Origin: Pseudomonadota bacterium
GTDB lineage: Bacteria > Pseudomonadota > Gammaproteobacteria > Acidiferrobacterales > UBA6901
Direction of reading: 5' to 3'
Length of the DNA: 8,415 nt
Assembly: GCA_021785795.1 (NCBI GenBank)
Contig: JAJYEK010000162.1
Coordinates: 1 to 8,415 of the forward strand
Below the pieces are notes generated by a model that was not told where the DNA came from, made no database searches, and saw only the letters and a list, made by a program, of their open reading frames with translations. The translations under genes were made by a program, and so were the position numbers. This document shows positions 1-6,561 of this stretch, piece by piece. Position 1 is the stretch's first letter. Every line of letters starts with the position of its first letter.

Positions 1-1096
1 CCTCGTCGAGCGAGGCCCCCGTGTTCACCAGCCGGGTGGCAAGGCTATGACGCAGCAGGTGCGATCCCACGTAGGGGGTTACCGGCTTCTGGCCGGTCGC
101 CTTCAGCGCATCCTTGAGAACGGCGTTGACGATCTGGCTGTCCCTGAACGGACGGTGCGGCGCGCGATGGGTGACGAACATCGTGCGGCAGGACGCGGGT
201 CCGCGTTCCTCGCGCAGGTAGCGGCTCAATGCATCACCAACTTCGGAGCTGATCGGCAAGCGATCGTGAAGCTTGCCCTTGCCGCGCACCAACAGTTCGC
301 CCGCGCGCCAGTCGATATCGTCCAGTTGGATCGCAATGACCTCGGCAGCACGCAAGCCGAGGCGGGCCATGATGAGCAGCATTGCATAGTCCCGCGCGCC
401 GTGCCGGGGGTTGTCGCGCACGCAGGCGAGCACCGCCTCAACGCCCTCGGGCGACAGATGGCGCGGCAGTCGGGCGCCCCAGCGCCTCGCCGCCCTAGGG
501 AGACTCAGCGCCAGATTGGTCCCTGTCGCGCCACTGCCGAACAGATATTGCAGGAAGATGCGAACATGCGTCGCTATCGTTTTGTCGCGACGCGCGCCCG
601 CCAACACATGCTCGATGAAGCCGATCACATCGGCAGGACGCAACCGTCCCGGATCAACCGTCGCATCACCAAAGCGATGATCGAGGAACCGGTTCGCGAA
701 CCGCAGGGTGTGATAGATCGTCCGCGGGCTAAGGCCACGATGTTTGACCAGATAGGTCTCGAAGTCCGCCAGCAGGGTCGCGCGCGCCTGCTGTGCCTCG
801 GTCAACGGCACCGGCTGCGTTACGCCGATATCGAGCAGATGCTGCGCGAACCGGCGGGCCAACCTATACGGCCATATCGTGCCGGTCTTCTTGCGCGGCA
901 CCTTGCGTCCCAGACACTCGGCCATGTCGAGCGTCAACGCCGATGGACTGATGCCCTCGACATCCATCGCGTGACCCACCTTCCGCAGGATCGATTGGTA
1001 GGTCTTGACCGTGCCGGCGGTGTAATTCTCCGCCGCAAAGCTCTCGGCGAACGAGTCCAGATACGGCTCGATACAGGTCTGCAAATATTGAGGCAT
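1..1096 (-). CDS. Tyrosine-type site-specific recombinase/integrase (C-terminus beyond window edge)
   Basis: Reading the minus strand from the ATG at 1096 gives 365 uninterrupted residues that leave the window at position 1. The C-terminal half carries the tyrosine-recombinase signature: Arg249 in MARLGLRAAEV, the beta-hairpin lysine region RGKGKLHDRLP (271-281), and the HxxR box HLLRHSLATRL (His346, Arg349). The last His/Trp and the nucleophilic Tyr would lie 20-50 residues further on, outside the window. Residues about 10-90 and 105-190 look like two successive SAM-like N-terminal DNA-binding domains, so the protein is longer than XerC/XerD (about 300 aa). The family cuts and rejoins DNA through a 3'-phosphotyrosine. 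An N-terminally extended recombinase beside short inverted repeats recalls the first gene of 'recombinase in trio' (RIT) elements, but the other two genes cannot be seen. The long antisense frame over this gene (47-1264 plus) is a shadow. Confidence 0.93.
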   Translation of the reverse strand, partial: MPQYLQTCIEPYLDSFAESFAAENYTAGTVKTYQSILRKVGHAMDVEGISPSALTLDMAECLGRKVPRKKTGTIWPYRLARRFAQHLLDIGVTQPVPLTEAQQARATLLADFETYLVKHRGLSPRTIYHTLRFANRFLDHRFGDATVDPGRLRPADVIGFIEHVLAGARRDKTIATHVRIFLQYLFGSGATGTNLALSLPRAARRWGARLPRHLSPEGVEAVLACVRDNPRHGARDYAMLLIMARLGLRAAEVIAIQLDDIDWRAGELLVRGKGKLHDRLPISSEVGDALSRYLREERGPASCRTMFVTHRAPHRPFRDSQIVNAVLKDALKATGQKPVTPYVGSHLLRHSLATRLVNTGASLDE

Positions 1097-1099
1097 GAT

Positions 1100-1127
1100 C
1101 GTCGTGCTCCATGTTGTTGGAGCGACG
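1100..1127. repeat. Imperfect inverted repeat just upstream of the recombinase start
   Basis: CGTC-gt-GCTCC (1100-1110) pairs with GGAGC-GACG (1119-1127) around an 8-nt loop, giving a 9-bp stem with a 2-nt bulge. It ends three bases before the recombinase ATG on the minus strand. It could be a recombinase-binding or autoregulatory site, or a translational hairpin. No function is shown by the sequence alone. Confidence 0.45.
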
Positions 1128-1130
1128 AAG

Positions 1131-1140
1131 ATTATGCCGG
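1131..1140. repeat. Third copy of the ATTATGCCG motif, inverted relative to the pair at 1192-1215
   Basis: ATTATGCCGG occurs here on the plus strand. Its reverse complement resembles the GCGGCATAAT half-site at 1188-1197, and GCGGCATTAT lies at 1206-1214. Repeated short half-sites of this kind next to a tyrosine recombinase are what arm or core binding sites of such enzymes look like. The identification as binding sites is inference. Confidence 0.4.
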
Positions 1141-1191
1141 ATGGGATTGGCACGATCATACTGCCGACTGCGCCCCGCCGAGCAGACGCGG

Positions 1192-1215
1192 CATAATCCG
1201 GATCGCGGCATTATG
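1192..1215. repeat. Short inverted repeat, candidate terminal/core site of the recombinase element
   Basis: CATAAT (1192-1197) and ATTATG (1210-1215) are perfect inverted 6-mers around a 12-nt spacer. Read on the minus strand the same stretch is also a near-direct repeat, ATAATGCCGCG followed 17 nt later by ATTATGCCGCG. The ArdC-like coding similarity on the minus strand breaks off exactly here, right after QELGH. The repeat therefore probably marks the boundary of the element carrying the recombinase. Spacing and symmetry suit a tyrosine-recombinase site, but no strand-exchange site is proven. Confidence 0.5.
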
Positions 1216-1420
1216 GCCGAGCTCTTGCAGGACGGTACGATGCCAGTTGATCGGCTCGAAATAGCTCTCCGGCTGAGGGGACTGGAGAATTGAGCGCCGG
1301 CGGATTGAAGGCCTTGTCGCCCCCGAGCCGCAGCTCGGCGCCGCTGGCGCGGATCAGTTCTTCGACCTCTGGCATGATCAATCCCTCCGGGACCGGAGGC
1401 AGGACCACTATGAGATCAAA
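1216..1420 (-). pseudogene. Remnant of an ArdC-type antirestriction/zincin-like metallopeptidase domain
   Basis: In one minus-strand frame residues read LPPVPEGL, PEVEELIRASGAELRLGGDKAF, then switch frame near 1291 to ILQSPQPESYFEP and INWHRTVLQELGH. Joined together these match, from memory of the family, the C-terminal metallopeptidase part of ArdC-like proteins (a GGDRAFY-like strand, a VPPPEAYFEPINWHRT-like stretch, then the HELGH zinc motif). Three defects are visible: a frameshift around 1291-1294, HExxH changed to QELGH so the first zinc-ligand His is lost, and truncation at both ends, by IS481-like sequence near 1420 and by the inverted repeat near 1215. ArdC proteins are plasmid or conjugative-element functions that protect incoming DNA, so this is debris of an older mobile element. 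It cannot encode an active enzyme. Confidence 0.72.
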
Positions 1421-1723
1421 TGACGAGCGCGTCAGATGCGGGATGGTTCCCTGCAGGGCATACAGGCAGTCGTCGAGCGGCAGCAGTGTGTGCCTGCGGA
1501 AGGCGACAATGATAGCCTCATCCTCGAGGGAAAGGATCGTCGAGCGCGGCTGCCTCGGCCCGGTCGGGCGATCAGCGACAGAGCCGCGCTGCTTCCATTT
1601 TGCGACCGTCTTGGGGTTGATCCCGCAGCGTTTGGCGAGCCCCCTCAGGCTCTCTTGACTACGCTGTATCGCTCGACGGATCGCCTCTGTCGTGGTGGCG
1701 CTGCCGTGTAGAACCTGGCCCAT
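1421..1723 (-). mobile_element. IS481-family transposase, N-terminal fragment (decayed insertion sequence)
   Basis: From the ATG at 1723 the minus strand encodes MGQVLHGSATTTEAIRRAIQ, then a helix-turn-helix (SLRGLAKRCGINPKTVAKWK, about residues 25-44), then DEAIIVAFRRHTLLPLDDCL and IPHLTRSS. I recognise this as the conserved start of a widespread proteobacterial IS481-type transposase. Similarity stops after residue 101, where intact copies continue into LHRCLQRHG-like sequence. The rve integrase core with its DDE triad is absent, so no active transposase can be made. The frame happens to stay open into the ArdC remnant, producing a chimeric 170-codon reading frame (1211-1723) that should not be annotated as one protein. 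The IS end probably lies within about 45 bp upstream of the ATG, but I could not find its partner inverted repeat. Confidence 0.85.
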
Positions 1724-2685
1724 AGCGCTTTATTCCACTCGTGTGAAAAGACCGCACCATCAAAACCCGGGATCAAGCAACTAGCCCAAACAACGAGGTA
1801 GTTCCCTCGATTAGTTTCAGCTTCCGATCGAAAATATCTGGCAGCCAGCCACGTGCACACATCAGAAACCTCAAGAGGCTGTCGCGAGTGATACAAGTTA
1901 TGTGATGTTATTTGTTTTGTATATATTTCATTAGATTGAAAAAGAAAAATTTTAAAGTTTTTATTTTTGTACAACTCCCTGTCTAAGGCAATATTTCCTG
2001 TCTTAACCTGAGTCCATGCCCTGAACCACGATTGCGGATTTACGACAAAATACTCGAATCTCATTGTGTCCGCTTTTCTCGAGTTAGGCACAACAAGACA
2101 ACCTTGCGTTTGCAGATAGAGAAAAACCAGATCTTCAGTCTCCTCGTCGTCGAGTAACATAAAAATATCAGACATAAGATTTTTGTCTGAGTTATATGTA
2201 TTAAATGATGAAATATCATTGCATAAGAATTTTGTATACTCTATGGCTTGCGTATCTGCTATTTCCTGGATAGCTCGACTCGGGCGAAAACAAGCTACCA
2301 CCTTTCCGGGCACCGCGGAGCGATCTTGTACTTTTCGAATGTCACAGCGGAATATATTTGCAATATCAATATCACGAGATATGGACTCTTCGCGGGTCCA
2401 GTACGTTCATCTCGATGTAACTCGTGCGAGGTAATAATTACTATCGGGGTCTCGCGTCCACACCAGATCGCCCTCGTTGACCCAGCGATGAATGTACTTG
2501 GGGACGTGCAGCTTGTCGTGCATCGTTGATGCTTCTCGATAGTACGTGTCCCAGTCTGTTGTGGAGGCATTGGATTTCGTCCGCCACCCAACGCCGAGCA
2601 GCTTGTGTCTCACGCAGTAGTCAAAGGTTGCATGGCTATCAACTGATCCACCGCGGGGTCGGATATGGATACGAAAGACGTACAT
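1724..2685 (-). pseudogene. AT-rich unknown gene with in-frame TGA; possible binding domain plus PD-(D/E)XK nuclease-like domain
   Basis: The ATG at 2685 (GGGAG upstream) starts 92 codons ending in TGA at 2409-2407. The same frame then continues without interruption past 1724 into IS481 sequence. The text on both sides reads like one protein (VNEGDLVWTRDPDSNYYLARV before, DIDIANIFRCDIRKV and VPGKVVACFRPSRAIQEI after), and a TGG-to-TGA change in Trp (...SRWTYW...) would explain the stop. The first 150 residues resemble a compact beta-rich binding module of EVE/PUA type. Further on, EDLVFLYLQTQGCLVVPNSR, RFEYFVV and WTQVKTGNIALD suggest a restriction-endonuclease-like fold in which QVK stands for the usual ExK. 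These domain ideas are inference; I do not recognise a named family. Base composition is far more AT-rich than the neighbours, which points to recent acquisition, and the 3' end seems cut off by the IS fragment. It starts 37 bp after the WYL gene on the same strand. Confidence 0.6.
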
Positions 2686-2722
2686 CTATGCTCCCAGATT
2701 TTTGTTTCTACCGATCTTGCCA

Positions 2723-3790
2723 TTATGACACTCGAGGTCCGGACAGGGCCTCAACCCCGCTCAACTGTTGGGTATGATGCCTTGCCATGCCGCTTGCAGC
2801 ATCTGTCATCGCCATCCGAAGGGTATCTGGCGCCAGCACGGTCACCGTTTCCCCCCACGAAAACAAATGCCAGCACATCTCCCGGGTGCCTCCCGCCCGG
2901 AACCGCACGATCAGCCCGCCGTCAGCCTGGCGCTCCATCGTCTGTGACGGGTGGAACACCCATCCCGCTGCATCCTCCGCCGCGTCAGGCGTGAACCGCA
3001 ACACCACATCCACCGGCTCCTCCTGGAACACGCCGAAGGATTGCGCGGCATAGTCCACGAGCGAGAAATCCTCCCGCCTCACAAACCCACGATCCAGCAG
3101 ATCGACAGAGGCAATACGGTCGAGCCGCCAGAGCCGCATCTCCGGCAGCCCCTCGACATGCGCGACCAGCCATCCGCGCCCGCCATAAAGGATCCCGTAA
3201 GGGCAAAGAATGCGCGTCGCCGGTTCCTCCGCCCCCGCGGCGGTGTAGCGCACCACGATGAGCTGCATCCCCAGGATCGCGCGGCGCAGCGTGGCCAACA
3301 CGCCGTGGGCGAGTATCGGCCGCGGGCCCGGTCGCATCGCGATCCCCTCGGCTTCCATCAGCGCCGCGATGTCCGGCTCCGCGCGGCGCAGCGCATCGGG
3401 ACGCATCAGCGCGCGCAGCGTCGCCGCCGTCTCGCGTAGCAACTCCGCGCGCTCCGTCTCGCCGCGGCTGGCAAACTCGCGCGCCGCCGTCTCGATCGCC
3501 GCCACGGCCTCCGCCCGCGGCTCGACGAGCCCGACCAGGGCCGTCGCCGGCAGGCGCCAGCGCCGCACCCGCTCCTCGTCGTCCCAGCTTTCCATCTGCG
3601 GGAACGTCGCGCCGAGCGCGTCGCGCAGCCGCTCCGCCGTGCGCCGCCCGATGCCCAGCTCGCCCGCCATCTCATCGAGTGTCAGGCCCGCGCGGGTTCC
3701 CGCGAGATGGCGTGCGAGGGAGAGCAGGCGTTCAGCGGGGGCGTAGCGCATCCCCGCACGATGCGGGCTACCCGCGCGGGGCGCAATCAT
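2723..3790 (-). CDS. WYL-domain transcriptional regulator with N-terminal helix-turn-helix
   Basis: This is a 355-residue protein. Residues about 17-60 form a DeoR-like winged HTH (ERLLSLARHLAG, LTLDEMAGELGIGRRTAERL), followed by a helical linker. The WYL domain lies around 165-235, with IVVRYTAAG, RILCPYGILYGGRGWLVA and MRLWRLDRIASVDLL; here the name-giving W-Y-L is represented by GWLVA. A WCX-type C-terminal extension follows (VDVVLRFTPDAAEDA, about 260-330). WYL regulators sense a ligand, often a nucleotide or nucleic acid, and control transcription; many sit inside defence loci. The gene begins 7 bp after the stop of the AAA+ gene, so the two are almost surely co-transcribed. A longer frame reaches 3931 but overlaps the AAA+ gene. 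I chose ATG 3790; ATG 3751 (MRYAPAERLL) is a good alternative, since neither has a strong ribosome-binding site. Confidence 0.92.
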   Translation of the reverse strand: MIAPRAGSPHRAGMRYAPAERLLSLARHLAGTRAGLTLDEMAGELGIGRRTAERLRDALGATFPQMESWDDEERVRRWRLPATALVGLVEPRAEAVAAIETAAREFASRGETERAELLRETAATLRALMRPDALRRAEPDIAALMEAEGIAMRPGPRPILAHGVLATLRRAILGMQLIVVRYTAAGAEEPATRILCPYGILYGGRGWLVAHVEGLPEMRLWRLDRIASVDLLDRGFVRREDFSLVDYAAQSFGVFQEEPVDVVLRFTPDAAEDAAGWVFHPSQTMERQADGGLIVRFRAGGTREMCWHLFSWGETVTVLAPDTLRMAMTDAASGMARHHTQQLSGVEALSGPRVS

Positions 3791-3797
3791 CGCGTGC

Positions 3798-5888
3798 TCA
3801 CGCCGCCGCCGCGAAGCCCAGCGGGCCGCGCCCGCCGGTGCGTCCCTCGCACTCGGCCGCGAGCATCCGCACGAGTGCAGCGGCGTCGTCGGTGACGCCT
3901 TCCAGCGCGGCCCGCCGCCGCACCAGCGCAAAATCCGCCGGCGTCAGGCAGCGCAGCGCGTCGAGCCCCGGAGGCGCGGCGAGCCCGAAGAACCGGCGGA
4001 ACGCCGCCCGCGCCTGCGCCTCGTCCATCCAGGAGAAGCGCAGCTTGACCAGGAAGCGCCGCAGGCTCGCCCGATCCAGCCGCTCGGCAAGATTGGTGGT
4101 GCAGGCAAACGGCAGCTCGTGCGTCTCCATCCAGGTCAGCATCTCGTTGACCTGGGAGATCTCCCAGCCGCGCACGGCCTCGCCGCGATCGAGCAGCAGG
4201 CTGTCCGCCTCGTCGAAGACCAGGAAGGCCGGTTGCTCGCGCGCCTCGGCGAAGGCGGCGGCGATGTTTTGTTCTGTCTCTCCAACGAAGGAACCGAGCA
4301 GGTCGGACGCGCGCCGCTGCAGCACCGGCAACCCCATGCGCCCAGCGAGATGACGCACCCAGGCGCTCTTGCCGGAACCCGGCGGTCCCGCGAGCAGGAA
4401 CGAGACGGCGCGCGACGCGCCGGGGGCGCAGAGCCGGTCGGCGAGTGCCGCGAGATCACCGTCGGCATTGAACAGGGCCGGATCGTATTCCGTGTTGGTT
4501 TCGGGTTCGGGTGCGGGCAGGTGTCCCCCGCGCACCGCCCGCGCCACGCCCTCGACGATCAGACGCGCCGTATCCGCATCGCCGCCGACCAGCTTCGTCG
4601 CGCGCAACGCCGTGGCGGCGACCGCTGGTGCCGCCGGCACCAGGCGCGCAAGCCGCGCCGCATCGGCTTCGCCCAGCGCCACCCCCTCGGTCTCGCCCAT
4701 ACGCCGCCACAGCTTTGTGCGGATCGCGAGATTGGGGATCTTCAGCTCCAGGCACATCGTCATCCGCCGCAGCACCGCGGAGCCGAGCACCTCGATGTCG
4801 TTGGCGGTCCAGATCACCGGCGCCGTGCCCTGCTCCAGCAGCCGATGCAGGAACACGCGCGAGTTGGTCGGCGGGCGGTCGTAGCGCGAGGGGGCGCGGG
4901 CGAACAGATCCTCCGCCTCGTCGAACAGCAGCACCGTCTCCCCCGGGACGGCGAGCCGGTGTGCCAGGCGCAGCCCGTAAAGCCGCTCGATGCGTGTCGG
5001 TTCGCCATTGGTCTCGTCCGCCTCGACCACTGAGCGCAGCCGTGCGCCCACCTTCGCCGCCAGGCTCGCGGCGAACGAGGTCTTGCCGGTCCCAGGCGGG
5101 CCGTACAGCAGGATGTTGATGGCCCGGTTCTGCGCCAGCGCGGCGCGCAACACGTCGGCCGCCAGTTCCGCCTCGCGCCCGAGATGGCCGAACGCCTCCC
5201 ACGGCAATGGCGCCGTTGTCGTCGTGCCGAGCAACTGGTCGTAGAAATCGGCGCCGGGGGCCATCCGCCGGCGTACCACCGCGACTAGCCGGGGCAGCAA
5301 CTCAAGCTCGCCATCGTGCTCGACATGGAGCAGTCCGCTCGCCAGCAGCCTGCCGTCGGGCGCGAGACAGCGCTCGACGCGCTCCGTCGGCTCACCCAAG
5401 AGCAGGCCGATGAGATCGGCATCGAGGTGAAAAATCGTTGGCCCGTCACGACAGTCGCTCAGCTTGTCGAACAGCCGCTCGACCCGCTGGTCGATGCGGT
5501 AGTACAGCGCCAGCGCCAGAATCGCGGTCTCGGCCGTCTCGAAGCCCAGCCGCGTCGCGATGGCCTCGGCCCACCGGTCCGGCACACGGTCGCGAGCGTC
5601 CGGCAGCCTGGCGCGGGCGGATGCGATGGCGGCACCGATGGCCCGCCACGCCGGCGCGGGAACAGCTACCCGGCGCCGGTCGCGACGCCCGAAACTCTCT
5701 AGCAAATCGGTATCGACCAGCCCGAACGTTTCCGCGTTCTGCTGCAGCCAGTCGGCGAGCGCGCTGGCCTCGGGCATACGCCGATCGATTGCGGCATGGA
5801 CGCGGGATGCATAGCGCAGCGCCACCGGCGCGGTACCGCCGGGTGCGACGACGGAAGGCATGAAATGGGGCGAGGAGGAAGCGGGCAC
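3798..5888 (-). CDS. Tandem-AAA+ ATPase (two AAA modules, COG0464-like)
   Basis: The 696-residue protein has an N-terminal helical region of about 230 residues and two AAA+ modules. Module 1: Walker A GPPGTGKT (263-270), Walker B VLLFDEAED (319-327), sensor region WTANDIEVL (360-368), LRRM (373-376). Module 2: Walker A GPPGSGKS (501-508), a pore-loop-like GSFVGETEQ with Phe534, Walker B FLVFDEADSLL (555-565), sensor-1-like TTN (597-599), and an Arg pair in SLRRFLVK (608-615). Both sites look intact, so both may hydrolyse ATP. Such double-ring-type ATPases remodel or thread protein substrates. No protease or nuclease domain is fused, and the substrate is unknown. The start is GTG at 5888, supported by CGGAG seven bases upstream; ATG at 5861 is possible. 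The gene lies between a small unknown gene and a WYL regulator on the same strand. Confidence 0.93.
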   Translation of the reverse strand: MPASSSPHFMPSVVAPGGTAPVALRYASRVHAAIDRRMPEASALADWLQQNAETFGLVDTDLLESFGRRDRRRVAVPAPAWRAIGAAIASARARLPDARDRVPDRWAEAIATRLGFETAETAILALALYYRIDQRVERLFDKLSDCRDGPTIFHLDADLIGLLLGEPTERVERCLAPDGRLLASGLLHVEHDGELELLPRLVAVVRRRMAPGADFYDQLLGTTTTAPLPWEAFGHLGREAELAADVLRAALAQNRAINILLYGPPGTGKTSFAASLAAKVGARLRSVVEADETNGEPTRIERLYGLRLAHRLAVPGETVLLFDEAEDLFARAPSRYDRPPTNSRVFLHRLLEQGTAPVIWTANDIEVLGSAVLRRMTMCLELKIPNLAIRTKLWRRMGETEGVALGEADAARLARLVPAAPAVAATALRATKLVGGDADTARLIVEGVARAVRGGHLPAPEPETNTEYDPALFNADGDLAALADRLCAPGASRAVSFLLAGPPGSGKSAWVRHLAGRMGLPVLQRRASDLLGSFVGETEQNIAAAFAEAREQPAFLVFDEADSLLLDRGEAVRGWEISQVNEMLTWMETHELPFACTTNLAERLDRASLRRFLVKLRFSWMDEAQARAAFRRFFGLAAPPGLDALRCLTPADFALVRRRAALEGVTDDAAALVRMLAAECEGRTGGRGPLGFAAAA

Positions 5889-5980
5889 GGGTCATCTCCG
5901 ATCGGCAATGAAAGAAGGGTGCGCCGTGGCCGCGACAGAAGCGGACGCACGGCGCGGATCGGCGTTCGGTGGGACAGGCC

Positions 5981-6313
5981 CTATCGCGCCCGCGCTGGTT
6001 GCGCAGAGCGATACGTCCGGCCGGCGGTGATCATCTCGGCACGGCGCAGGTCGGCTGCCGGGATGACGCGCGCGGCCATCCGCGGGTCGCCCATCCCGAT
6101 CGCGATCTCGACGAAGCCGTCACGGCGAAGCCGCGAGCTGACGGCAAGGCACGTCCCCTCGTGGATGATCTGGAAATGCGCCATCTCCAGCCCCTGGCCG
6201 CGGCGCGCGAGTTCACGCCAGGCGGCTAGCCCGGCGGCGCGGAGTGAGGGGCCGAGCGCCCGGCGCGCTTCGGCGGAAGGAATGAGGACGACTTGGGTCT
6301 GCACACGAAACAT
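5981..6313 (-). CDS. Small protein of unknown function, first gene of the AAA+/WYL operon
   Basis: This is a 110-residue protein starting MFRVQTQVVLIPSAEARRAL. The ATG at 6313 is preceded by GGAG with a 7-nt gap, better than the upstream start at 6370, which would add residues encoded by the tRNA-like sequence. It has no signal peptide, membrane segment or cysteine cluster. The pattern is alternating: a strand (VQTQVVLIP), a helix (AEARRALGPSLRAAGLAAWRELARRG), a strand pair (AHFQIIHEG, CLAVSSRLR), another strand (GFVEIAIGMG), and a basic Ala/Arg-rich tail. This predicts a small alpha/beta fold. I do not recognise the family. It lies 92 bp upstream of the AAA+ gene on the same strand, so it may be an adaptor or substrate-recognition partner of the ATPase; that is inference from position alone. 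Confidence 0.72.
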   Translation of the reverse strand: MFRVQTQVVLIPSAEARRALGPSLRAAGLAAWRELARRGQGLEMAHFQIIHEGTCLAVSSRLRRDGFVEIAIGMGDPRMAARVIPAADLRRAEMITAGRTYRSAQPARAR

Positions 6314-6337
6314 AACGCTCTCCTTCACGGACAAGCG

Positions 6338-6361
6338 CCCCCGACCCGGGATTGAACCAGG
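6338..6361 (-). other. tRNA T-arm-like stretch (possible remnant of a tRNA 3' end)
   Basis: On the minus strand CCTGG-TTCAATC-CCGGG folds as a 5-bp stem (one G-U pair) with a 7-nt TTCAATC loop, as in a tRNA T-arm. It is followed by TCGGGGG, which could be the 3' acceptor strand. I searched the sequence before it for a matching anticodon arm, D-arm and 5' acceptor strand (CCCCCGA) and found none, and no CCA follows. It is therefore not an intact tRNA gene. It may be a leftover tRNA 3' end of the kind integrases target, or chance. Confidence 0.3.
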
Positions 6362-6473
6362 GGCGATCACGGTTGCTCGCGAAGATCAGGGCGTGTTGTT
6401 GCGCTTGGGTCCGCGGGAGGGTGGTTCCTCGTTCGTGGTGCGAGACCTCATAAAACACGGCACTACGTCAAAG

Positions 6474-6485
6474 GCGGACGTCCGC
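6474..6485. promoter_or_regulatory. Perfect 12-bp palindrome, candidate operator
   Basis: GCGGACGTCCGC is identical to its reverse complement. It lies 77 bp upstream of the DUF2779 start and about 160 bp upstream of the small gene that begins the ATPase operon. A symmetric site in a divergent spacer, with a WYL/HTH regulator encoded nearby, is a natural place for regulator binding. Binding is not shown, and short palindromes arise by chance in GC-rich DNA. Confidence 0.35.
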
Positions 6486-6561
6486 AGGAGCGCTTCCCCG
6501 AAAAGAGCGTTGCGTCCCGCAACCGACGGCATCACGCTCGGGCACCGATTGCCGAGGAACG

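Larger units (their letters stand above)
6314..6561. promoter_or_regulatory. Divergent intergenic region between the ATPase operon and the DUF2779 nuclease gene
   Basis: No gene is supported in these 248 bp. They must hold promoters for both directions. On the minus strand there is a TTGACG hexamer (6471-6466), but the nearest AT-rich hexamer (TATGAG) lies too close for a canonical -10, so I do not call a promoter. The region contains a perfect palindrome (6474-6485), a 6-bp hairpin GTTGCG-TCC-CGCAAC (6509-6523) and a tRNA T-arm-like stretch (6338-6361). GAGGAACG directly precedes the DUF2779 start. Confidence 0.55.

Noticed and set aside
47..1264. A 405-codon open frame on the plus strand
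   Set aside because: It lies antisense to the tyrosine recombinase, whose minus-strand frame has clear catalytic motifs; the plus frame gives no recognisable domain and reflects GC-rich codon bias.
2295..2591. A 98-codon minus-strand frame overlapping the AT-rich gene
   Set aside because: It is out of frame with the protein-like sequence on both sides of the TGA, and its composition looks random.
3791..3931. Upstream extension of the WYL gene to an ATG at 3931
   Set aside because: It would overlap the end of the AAA+ gene by 134 bp, and the added residues are a low-complexity shadow without family similarity.
6314..6370. Upstream start at 6370 for the small protein
   Set aside because: The ATG at 6313 has a well-spaced GGAG, and the extension is encoded by the tRNA-like stretch.
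6338..6420. An intact tRNA gene on the minus strand
   Set aside because: Only the T-arm and a possible acceptor strand fold; no anticodon arm, D-arm or pairing 5' acceptor strand was found.
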